From an uncultured Alphaproteobacteria bacterium (lineage in GTDB: Bacteria; Pseudomonadota; Alphaproteobacteria; Reyranellales; Reyranellaceae): a stretch of 6,322 nucleotides of DNA. Where the stretch lies: assembly GCA_903929895.1 (NCBI GenBank), contig CAIYWM010000193.1, positions 1-6,322 of the forward strand, given 5' to 3'. Positions 1 to 5,708 of this stretch are shown piece by piece; the stretch's first letter is position 1; every line of letters begins with the position of its first letter. The notes under the pieces are model-generated. The model saw only the letters and a list, made by a program, of their open reading frames with translations, did no database searches and was not told the origin of the DNA. The translations under genes and the position numbers were made by a program.

Positions 1-780
1 GGCTGGAAGAAGGGCGACCGCGTCCTGGTCGATCCGATCAACCGGGTCGAAGGCGGCCTGATGGGCGAGACGGTGCATGGCGGTCTGGCCGAACTGTGCA
101 AGGCGCGCGCCCACCAGCTGATCAAGATTCCCGACGGCGTGAGCTATGCCGATGCCGCGGCGCTGCCCGTGGCCTACGGCACCGCGTTGCGCATGATGGT
201 CACCAACGGCCATGTCGCGAAGGGCGAGAAGGTGCTGATCCTGGGCGCTTCGGGCGGCGTCGGCGTCTGCTGCCTGCAGCTCGCCAAGCTGGCCGGCTGC
301 GAAGTGATCGCCTGTGCCGGCACCGACGCCAAGGCCAAGCGCCTGGCCGAGCTCGGCGCCGACAAGACGATCAACTACATCGAGAAGGATTTCATGAAGG
401 AAATCTTCGCGATGTACGGCAAGCCGACGCGGCGCGGCAACGGCACCGACCAGGGCGTCGATGTCGTCGTCAACTACACCGGCGGCGACACCTGGGTGAA
501 CTCGCTGAAGACGCTCAAGGTCGGCGGGCGGCTGCTGACCTGCGGCGCCACCGCCGGCTACGCGCCGACCGAGGACATCCGCTTCATCTGGACCTTCGAG
601 CTCAAGGTCCTGGGTTCCAACGGCTGGATGCGCACCGACATCGAGAAGCTCCTGGAACTGGTGCAGAGCGGCAAGCTCAAGGTGCTGGTCGACAAGATCT
701 TCCCGCTCGCCGAGGCGCGCGAGGCACTGCGCGTGATCGAGGATCGTGAAGTGTTCGGCAAGATCGTGGTGGCGCCATGA
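1..780 (+). CDS. MDR-family (zinc-type alcohol dehydrogenase / quinone oxidoreductase-like) dehydrogenase, 5' end outside window
   Basis: This is the C-terminal 259 residues of a medium-chain dehydrogenase/reductase, a cytosolic NAD(P)(H)-dependent oxidoreductase. The frame is open from base 1 (visible start GWKKGDRVLVDP), so the ATG at 61 is internal and the true start lies upstream. The GDRV segment (visible residues 5-8) is the usual end of the GroES-like catalytic domain. HGGLAEL follows at about 26-32, and then the helix containing AAALPVAYGTA (about 52-62). The Rossmann dinucleotide-binding motif GASGGVG is at 82-88, followed by the helix LQLAKLAG and later ELGADKTINY, a typical MDR core. 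The C-terminus (EAREALRVIEDREVFGKIVV) is also typical. The four-cysteine structural-zinc lobe, normally after GDRV, is absent: only about 15 residues separate GDRV from GETVHGG. The catalytic-zinc ligands near the N-terminus cannot be judged. The stop overlaps the next gene's start (ATGA). The substrate is unknown. Confidence 0.9.
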   Translation, partial: GWKKGDRVLVDPINRVEGGLMGETVHGGLAELCKARAHQLIKIPDGVSYADAAALPVAYGTALRMMVTNGHVAKGEKVLILGASGGVGVCCLQLAKLAGCEVIACAGTDAKAKRLAELGADKTINYIEKDFMKEIFAMYGKPTRRGNGTDQGVDVVVNYTGGDTWVNSLKTLKVGGRLLTCGATAGYAPTEDIRFIWTFELKVLGSNGWMRTDIEKLLELVQSGKLKVLVDKIFPLAEAREALRVIEDREVFGKIVVAP

Positions 781-1205
781 GCGACAAGCTCCAGCCCCTG
801 AGCGACGCCGAACTGCAGGCGATGCTCGATCATTCGCCGTTCATTTCCTTCCTCGGCCTCAAGGTCACCGAAGCGGACCCGGTGAAGGAACGCGTCACGA
901 TGGAATGCGAGATGCGCCCCGAATTCGAGCGCGGCAAGGGCACCGGCCAGTGGCACGGCGGCCCGCTTGCCGCGGTCATCGACACGGTCGGCGACTATGC
1001 GCTGATCATGGCGCTGCGGCGTGGCCTGCCGACCATCAACTTCCGGGTCGACTACCTGCGGCCCGCGATCAAGACCAAGCTCATCACGACGGCCACGGTC
1101 CGGCGCAATGGCAAGAGCGTCGGCGTCGTCGATGTCGACGTGTTCAACGACAAGATGGTGCTGCTGGCGATCGGTCGCGCGACCTACTCGACGCTGCCTG
1201 CCTAG
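777..1205 (+). CDS. PaaI-like hotdog-fold acyl-CoA thioesterase
   Basis: This 142-residue protein has the usual length of a single-domain hotdog thioesterase, a family that hydrolyses acyl-CoA or aryl-CoA thioesters in the cytosol, usually as a dimer or tetramer. The family hallmark is at 60-69: H60-G61-G62 followed by D69 nine residues after the histidine, the acidic position used for catalysis in PaaI. The second half also fits, with INFRVDYLRP at 87-96 and TATVRRNGKSVGVVDVDVFN at 105-124, the strands that follow the central helix in PaaI proteins. The asparagine commonly found about six residues before the HGG histidine appears to be replaced (K54 by my alignment), so activity or specificity may differ. 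The start at 777 overlaps the upstream stop by four bases, and there is only weak G-rich sequence at 766-772, so translation is probably coupled to the dehydrogenase. The acyl substrate cannot be inferred. Confidence 0.86.
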   Translation: MSDKLQPLSDAELQAMLDHSPFISFLGLKVTEADPVKERVTMECEMRPEFERGKGTGQWHGGPLAAVIDTVGDYALIMALRRGLPTINFRVDYLRPAIKTKLITTATVRRNGKSVGVVDVDVFNDKMVLLAIGRATYSTLPA

Positions 1206-1262
1206 GCCACACGGTATGAAGTTTGCTTGGGCTGTCCTGGGGATTGGGGAACGGAGGATTTC
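1206..1262 (+). other. 57-base gap between thioesterase and transporter genes
   Basis: This is the only sizeable non-coding gap in the window. I see no stem-loop followed by a T-run, and no convincing -35/-10 pair, so read-through from the enzyme genes into the transporter genes is likely. It holds the ribosome binding site of the binding-protein gene. It also holds a possible 16-codon open frame (1216-1266, peptide MKFAWAVLGIGERRIS) whose TGA overlaps the binding-protein ATG as ATGA. No strong ribosome binding site precedes that short frame, so it may be chance. An activator site or weak promoter here cannot be excluded by eye. Confidence 0.5.
1253..1257 (+). promoter_or_regulatory. Ribosome binding site (GGAGG) of the binding-protein gene
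   Basis: GGAGG lies five bases before the ATG at 1263. It settles that start over an in-frame TTG at 1227, which lacks such a site and would place 12 non-signal residues before the twin-arginine-like signal peptide. It is the strongest Shine-Dalgarno match in the left half of the window, in keeping with the high expression usual for binding proteins. Confidence 0.85.
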
Positions 1263-2867
1263 ATGACGATCAAGGTTTCACGCCGCGTGTTCGGCGCGGG
1301 TATCGTTGCCGCGGGTCTGGTCGGCACCTCGGGACAATCCTTCGCACAGGGCACGCCCAAACGGGGCGGTACCCTGGTGGCGACCTGGGGCGGCGGCGAA
1401 CCGCAGGCCTGCTACGTGCCGGCCGGCGGCGGCTCCAGCCCGACCTTCTCCTCGTCCAAGCTGTTCGAGCGGCTGGCCCGGCGCAAGATGGACGGCGCGT
1501 TCGAAGGGGTGCTGGCCGAATCGTGGAAGCCATCGGCCGACTTCAAGACCTACTCGGTGAAGATCCGCAAGGGCGTGAAGTTCCATGACGGCAAGGACAT
1601 GACGGTCGACGACGTCGTCTATTCCGTCAGCGAGATCTGGAAGAAATACGCCGCCGCGTCGGCGCTGACCGATTTCGCGGGCATCGAGGCGCCCGACGCC
1701 GAAACGGTCGTCTTCAAGTACAACAATCCGACACCGGAATTCTTCTTCGCGTCGACTCTGTGCGGCATCGTCTCCTACATCGTACCGAAGCACATTTATG
1801 CCGGCAGCGATCCGGTCACCAACCCGGCGAACAACGCGCCGATCGCCACGGGGCCGTGGAAGTTCAAGGAGTGGGTGCGCGGCAGCCACTTCGAATATGT
1901 GAAGAACGAGAACTACTGGAAGAAGGACGAGCCCTATCTCGACCGCCTGATCATCCGCTACGTGCGCGACCCGGCCGGCCGCGCCGCGGCGATGGAGGCG
2001 GGCGACATCCAAATCGGCGTGTTCAACCCCGTCGCGCCGCCGGATATCAAGCGCCTGACCGGAACCGGCAAGTTCGTCGCCACCCCCAAGGGCTACGAGG
2101 AATCGGTCTGGTCGACGACACTCGAATGCAACATGCGCAATCCCGTCTTCGCCAAGCGCGAGGTCAGGCAGGCCATGTTCCACGCCATCAATCGCGAGTT
2201 CATCGCCAAGACGGTCTACTATGGTTACGCGCGGCCGGGCACGAGCCCGATCTACTCCCCCAACAAGGAGTTCTTCACCGCCGACACTTTCAAGACCGGC
2301 TTCGATCCGAAGAAGGCGGCCGCCCTGCTCGACGCGGCAGGCTTCCCGAAGAAGGCCGACGGCAAGCGCTTCACCCTGAACCTTCTCTCGGCAGGCTGGT
2401 TCCAGGAAAACGGCAAGGTCGGCGCCTACGTGAAACAGGCCCTCGAGGATGTCGGCGTCGGCATCAATCTCACGGTTCCGGACCGTCCGACTTCCATCAA
2501 GCGCATCTACACCGATTACGATTACGACCTGGCGATCTCCAACCAGGCCAACCCGTCCGAGCCGGTGCCGTCGACCACGCAGTACTTCACGACCGATGGC
2601 ATCCTGAAGGGCGTGCCCTTCCGAAATGCCTCGGGCTATTCCAATCCCGACGTCGACAAGCTGGTCGCCAGCATCAAGGTCGAGACCGATCCGGCCAAGC
2701 GCAAGGCGCTGGTCGTCGAGTTCCAGAAGATTATTTCGCAGGAAGCCCCGCTCCTGCCGCTGGTCGAGCTTGAGTCGATCACCCTGGCCAGCACCAAGGT
2801 CCAGAACCACTCCAACGACCCCAACTTCCTCGCGGCGAGCTGGGGAGACCTATGGCTGGCGAGCTAG
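1263..2867 (+). CDS. Dpp/Opp-type ABC transporter periplasmic substrate-binding protein (SBP_bac_5 family)
   Basis: This 534-residue protein has a normal length for the family 5 binding proteins that deliver peptides, opines, glycosides, nickel or haem to an ABC importer. The N-terminus is an export signal: S6-R7-R8-V9-F10 resembles the twin-arginine motif, then comes a hydrophobic stretch (about 11-22) and a likely signal-peptidase I site after SFA (A28). Family features include RGGTLV at 34-39, WKPSADFKTYSVKIRKGVKFHDG at 88-110, the ATGPWKF segment at 195-201, NENYW at 215-219, and the VRQAMFHAINR helix at 301-311. The C-terminal QKIISQEAPLLPL (488-500) is also typical. There is no lipobox cysteine, so it should be soluble in the periplasm rather than a lipoprotein. 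Its last 16 bases overlap the permease gene. The ligand is unknown; a peptide is only the default guess. Confidence 0.93.
   Translation: MTIKVSRRVFGAGIVAAGLVGTSGQSFAQGTPKRGGTLVATWGGGEPQACYVPAGGGSSPTFSSSKLFERLARRKMDGAFEGVLAESWKPSADFKTYSVKIRKGVKFHDGKDMTVDDVVYSVSEIWKKYAAASALTDFAGIEAPDAETVVFKYNNPTPEFFFASTLCGIVSYIVPKHIYAGSDPVTNPANNAPIATGPWKFKEWVRGSHFEYVKNENYWKKDEPYLDRLIIRYVRDPAGRAAAMEAGDIQIGVFNPVAPPDIKRLTGTGKFVATPKGYEESVWSTTLECNMRNPVFAKREVRQAMFHAINREFIAKTVYYGYARPGTSPIYSPNKEFFTADTFKTGFDPKKAAALLDAAGFPKKADGKRFTLNLLSAGWFQENGKVGAYVKQALEDVGVGINLTVPDRPTSIKRIYTDYDYDLAISNQANPSEPVPSTTQYFTTDGILKGVPFRNASGYSNPDVDKLVASIKVETDPAKRKALVVEFQKIISQEAPLLPLVELESITLASTKVQNHSNDPNFLAASWGDLWLAS
2842..2847 (+). promoter_or_regulatory. 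Ribosome binding site (GGGGAG) inside the binding-protein gene, for the first permease
   Basis: The purine-rich GGGGAG sits four bases before the ATG at 2852, within the last codons of the binding-protein gene. It supports starting the permease there, with a 16-base overlap, rather than at a later codon. Confidence 0.6.
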
Positions 2868-3868
2868 TCTCGCCGACGCCCGCCCTTCGCGGCTCCGCCC
2901 GGCGTACCGCGGCGTTGCGGCTCCTGCGGCGACGGCTGATCCAGGCCGTCCCGCTGATGCTGGGCGTGGTGATCATCAATTTCTGCCTGATCCAGATGGC
3001 GCCGGGCAGCTTCCTCGAACTGATGACGGCCGAGAACCAGGTGAGCGACCCGGCGACGGTCGCCCTGCTGCGCAAGACCTACGGGCTGGACGATCCGGTG
3101 TGGATGCAGCTGCTGAAGTACATCTGGGCGCTGCTGCATTTCGACTTCGGCTTCTCCTACCGCCAGAACATGCCGGTCATCCAGGCGATCTGGATCCACC
3201 TGCCGGCAACGGTCCTGCTGATGGTCTCGAGCATCGCGCTGGCGATCTCGATCGGCGTGGCGGCAGGCGTCGTCGCCTCGATGAAGGTCCGCACCTTCTG
3301 GGACAGCCTGGTCTCGGTCGCCGCCATGTTCTTCTACGCCGCGCCCAGCTTCTGGCTCGGCATCATGATGATCGTTCTGTTCTCCGTGAAGCTCGGCTGG
3401 CTGCCGGTCGGCGGCATGATGAAGATCGGCGGTAATGGCGGCGTGCTGGAGATCCTGCACCACCTGATCCTGCCGACGCTGGCCTTGGGCCTGTTCTATG
3501 CCGCGATCTATACCCGCGTCATGCGTTCCTCGATGCTCGAGGTCGCACAGCTCGACTTCGTGCGCACGGCCCGCGCCAAGGGGCTGAGCCGCAACAAGGT
3601 GACGATCCACCACGTGCTGCGCAACGCGCTGCTCCCGGTGGTCACGATCCTGGGCGTGCAGATGGGCACCGTACTGGCCGGCAGCGTCGTGATCGAGAGC
3701 GTGTTCAGTTGGCCAGGCGTCGGCTCGCTGCTGTTCGACAGCGTGAGCTCGCGCAACTATCCGGTCGTGCTCGGCATCATGGTGCTGGGCTCGCTGGTCG
3801 TCATCGCCGCCAACATCGCGGTCGACCTCATCTACATGTGGCTCGATCCCCGCATCGAGATCCGCTGA
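2852..3868 (+). CDS. ABC transporter permease, DppB/OppB type
   Basis: This 338-residue inner-membrane subunit is one half of the channel. After a basic, probably cytoplasmic N-terminus (1-29) the first hydrophobic segment is about 30-50 (LIQAVPLMLGVVIINF), ending in the MAPG turn typical of DppB. A large periplasmic region follows, with LRKTYGLDDP at 73-82 and HFDFGFSY at 96-103, both classic for DppB/OppB/NikB. Further membrane segments lie at about 117-142, 152-180, 204-222, 258-282 and 305-330. The cytoplasmic EAA coupling loop is at about 235-262, with DFVRTARAKGLS (235-246) and RNALLP (257-262), the surface that docks on the ATPases. The N-terminus is some 20 residues longer than is usual for the family, so initiation further downstream is possible, although the ribosome site favours 2852. 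The stop overlaps the next start by one base (TGATG). Confidence 0.94.
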   Translation: MAGELVSPTPALRGSARRTAALRLLRRRLIQAVPLMLGVVIINFCLIQMAPGSFLELMTAENQVSDPATVALLRKTYGLDDPVWMQLLKYIWALLHFDFGFSYRQNMPVIQAIWIHLPATVLLMVSSIALAISIGVAAGVVASMKVRTFWDSLVSVAAMFFYAAPSFWLGIMMIVLFSVKLGWLPVGGMMKIGGNGGVLEILHHLILPTLALGLFYAAIYTRVMRSSMLEVAQLDFVRTARAKGLSRNKVTIHHVLRNALLPVVTILGVQMGTVLAGSVVIESVFSWPGVGSLLFDSVSSRNYPVVLGIMVLGSLVVIAANIAVDLIYMWLDPRIEIR

Positions 3869-4722
3869 TGCAACGCTTCGAGTTTCTCCGCTTTGAGTTC
3901 GTGGGCCGCTTCGCCCGCAATCGTGGCGCCCTGGTCGGCGCCTGCCTGATCCTGCTGGTCGCGCTGATGGCGGTCTTCGCCTCGGTCTTCTTCCCGACCG
4001 ACCCGCTGCGCATCGTCGGCCTGCCCGAACTATGGCCCGGCGAGGACCCCGAGTTCCCGCTGGGCACCGATTCGCTGGGCCGCGACATCCTCTCGATGAT
4101 CGTGCACGGCGCGCGGGCGACCCTGCTGATCGGCCTGTTCGCGTCGGCGGTCGCCACGATCATCGGCGTGGGCGTCGGCGCCATCGCCGGCTATTTCGGC
4201 GGCTGGGTCGACGAAATCGGCATGCGCGTGGCCGAGCTGTTCCAGACCATCCCGAACCTGATCTTCGTGCTCACCATCGTGGTCATTCTGGGCTCGACCC
4301 TGACCAACATCGTGATCGCCATCGGCATCGTGAGCTGGACGCCGATTGCGCGCATGACCCGGGCGGAATTCCTGTCGCTGCGCGACCGCGAGTTCGTGCA
4401 GGCCTGCCGCTCGATGGGCATGAGCGACTTCCGGATCATCGTCTCGGAGATCCTCCCCAACGCCCTTCCACCGGTGATCGTGCTCTCCTCGCTGGTCGTG
4501 GCCGGCGCCATCCTGTTCGAATCCGCCGTCTCCTTCCTCGGCCTGGGCGATCCCAACGTCGCGAGCTGGGGCCGGCTGGTCGGCGACGGGCGCCAGCTCA
4601 TCCGCAGCTCCTGGTACATCTGCGCCATCCCGGGCATCGCGATCATGATCACCGTGCTCTGCCTCAACCTGGTGGGCGACGGGCTGAACGACGCGCTCAA
4701 TCCGAAGCTGAGGGACCGGTGA
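3868..4722 (+). CDS. ABC transporter permease, DppC/OppC type
   Basis: This 284-residue inner-membrane subunit pairs with the DppB-type permease. The start at 3868 shares its A with the previous stop (TGATG); the open frame extends further upstream, but that part only shadows the DppB gene. The first membrane segment is about 20-43. It is followed by the family hallmark PLGTDSLGRDILSMIVHGAR (64-83). Other membrane segments are about 85-110, 128-155, 198-222 and 250-270. The EAA loop is at 176-202 (FVQACRSMGMSDFRI, then EILPNALPP). SFLGLG (222-227) and the C-terminal GDGLNDALNPKLR (270-282) are both strongly conserved in DppC/OppC/NikC. Only weak Shine-Dalgarno sequence precedes it (GAGA at 3857-3860), so translation probably depends on ribosomes finishing the upstream gene. 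Length and motifs are complete. Confidence 0.95.
   Translation: MQRFEFLRFEFVGRFARNRGALVGACLILLVALMAVFASVFFPTDPLRIVGLPELWPGEDPEFPLGTDSLGRDILSMIVHGARATLLIGLFASAVATIIGVGVGAIAGYFGGWVDEIGMRVAELFQTIPNLIFVLTIVVILGSTLTNIVIAIGIVSWTPIARMTRAEFLSLRDREFVQACRSMGMSDFRIIVSEILPNALPPVIVLSSLVVAGAILFESAVSFLGLGDPNVASWGRLVGDGRQLIRSSWYICAIPGIAIMITVLCLNLVGDGLNDALNPKLRDR
4710..4715 (+). promoter_or_regulatory. Ribosome binding site (GAGGGA) of the first ATPase gene
   Basis: GAGGGA ends six bases before the ATG at 4722 and lies inside the end of the DppC-type gene. It decides the start of the ATPase gene, whose open frame otherwise runs far upstream as a shadow of the permease. Confidence 0.65.
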
Positions 4723-5705
4723 TGAGCGGCTCGGTCCTTCCCCTCGAGATCACCGACCTCCGCACCACGCTCTTCACCCGCCGCGGCGAGATGAAGGCGG
4801 TCGACGGGCTCAGCCTCTCCGTTGGCGCCGGCGAGACCGTGGCCCTGGTCGGAGAGTCCGGCTGCGGCAAGTCACTGTCGGCGCTCTCGATCATGCGGCT
4901 GCTGCCCGACCCGCCGGCCCGCATCGTCGGCGGCCAGGTGAAGCTCAACGGCCGGGATATCGTGCCCCTGCCAGAGGAGACCATGCTCGGCATCCGGGGC
5001 AAGGAGATCGGCATGATCTTCCAGGACCCGATCAGCTCGCTGAACCCGGTCACCACGGTCGAGAAGCAGATCGTCGAAGTGCTGATGACCCACACCGAAC
5101 TGGGCCGCGGCCAGGCGCGCGTGCGCGCCCACGAGCTGCTGGAGCTGGTCGGCATGCCGGATGCGGCGCGCCGGCTCGACGCCTACCCGCACCAGCTGTC
5201 CGGCGGCATGTGCCAGAGGGTCGTGATCGCCATGGCGATCGCCTGCAGCCCGTCGGTGCTGATCGCCGACGAGCCGACCACGGCGCTCGACGTCACGGTG
5301 CAGGCGCAGGTGCTGGCGCTCCTGAAGAAGCTGCAGGCCGATGCCGGCATGGCGATGATCTTCATCACCCACGATCTCGGCGTCGTCGCCGAGACCGCCG
5401 ACCGGGTCGTGGTCATGTATGCCGGCCGCAAGGTCGAGGAGGCCTCGGTCGACGAGCTGTTCGAGAACCCGCTGCACCCCTACACGGTGGGCCTGATCGG
5501 CGCGACGCCGACGCCGGGCGCCGAGCGCGCCGAGCGGCTGGCCGACATTCCCGGCATGGTGCCGCCGCTCAACGCCCTGCCGCAGGGCTGCGCCTTCGCG
5601 CCGCGCTGCACGCGGGTGATGGACCGCTGTCTCACCGAGAAGCCCGCTCTCACGGTTCCCGGCCCGGGCCGCCTCGTCGCCTGCTTCGCGGCGCAGGGAG
5701 GCTGA
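4722..5705 (+). CDS. ABC transporter ATP-binding protein, DppD/OppD type
   Basis: This 327-residue cytosolic ATPase powers the importer as a heterodimer with the next gene product. Walker A is GESGCGKS (44-51), the Q-loop is Q101 in MIFQDP, the signature is LSGGM (159-163), Walker B is VLIADE (179-184) with catalytic E184, the D-loop is ALD (188-190), and the H-loop is H217. The C-terminal oligopeptide-transporter extension is complete: NPLHPYT (249-255), then a cysteine-bearing tail with C290, C296, C303 and C321. The spacing CX5CX6CX17C matches the tail that carries an iron-sulfur cluster in some Opp ATPases. Oddly, residue 164 directly after the signature is cysteine (TGC at 5211-5213), where arginine or glutamine is usual; a single base change from CGC would explain it. 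The gene is joined to DppC by TGATG and followed by the second ATPase after three bases. Confidence 0.95.
   Translation: MSGSVLPLEITDLRTTLFTRRGEMKAVDGLSLSVGAGETVALVGESGCGKSLSALSIMRLLPDPPARIVGGQVKLNGRDIVPLPEETMLGIRGKEIGMIFQDPISSLNPVTTVEKQIVEVLMTHTELGRGQARVRAHELLELVGMPDAARRLDAYPHQLSGGMCQRVVIAMAIACSPSVLIADEPTTALDVTVQAQVLALLKKLQADAGMAMIFITHDLGVVAETADRVVVMYAGRKVEEASVDELFENPLHPYTVGLIGATPTPGAERAERLADIPGMVPPLNALPQGCAFAPRCTRVMDRCLTEKPALTVPGPGRLVACFAAQGG
5695..5701 (+). promoter_or_regulatory. Ribosome binding site (AGGGAGG) of the second ATPase gene
   Basis: AGGGAGG ends seven bases before the ATG at 5709 and overlaps the end of the first ATPase gene. It is a near-perfect Shine-Dalgarno sequence with good spacing, and fixes the start of the last gene in the window. 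Confidence 0.8.
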
Positions 5706-5708
5706 ACC

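Noticed and set aside
1223..1250. TTGCTT as a -35 promoter element before the binding-protein gene
   Set aside because: No -10-like sequence follows at suitable spacing; the downstream bases are G-rich (GGGGATTGGGG).
1227..1262. Upstream TTG as start of the binding-protein gene
   Set aside because: It would add 12 non-signal residues before the twin-arginine-like signal and has no ribosome site, whereas the ATG at 1263 has GGAGG five bases before it.
1760..2773. Long forward open frame in another phase inside the binding-protein gene
   Set aside because: It translates to an Arg/Gly/Pro-rich product typical of out-of-frame reading in high-GC DNA, with no motif and no ribosome site.
1278..2810. 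Long open frame on the reverse strand (about 510 codons) opposite the binding-protein gene
   Set aside because: It is a compositional shadow: in GC-rich genes the antisense frame rarely meets a stop. Its product is rich in Arg, Asp, Gly and Val with no recognisable domain, and the forward frame has clear family motifs.
3709..3867. Upstream start for the DppC-type permease
   Set aside because: The added residues are an Arg/His-rich shadow of the DppB gene; the ATG at 3868 gives the normal N-terminus and the TGATG junction.
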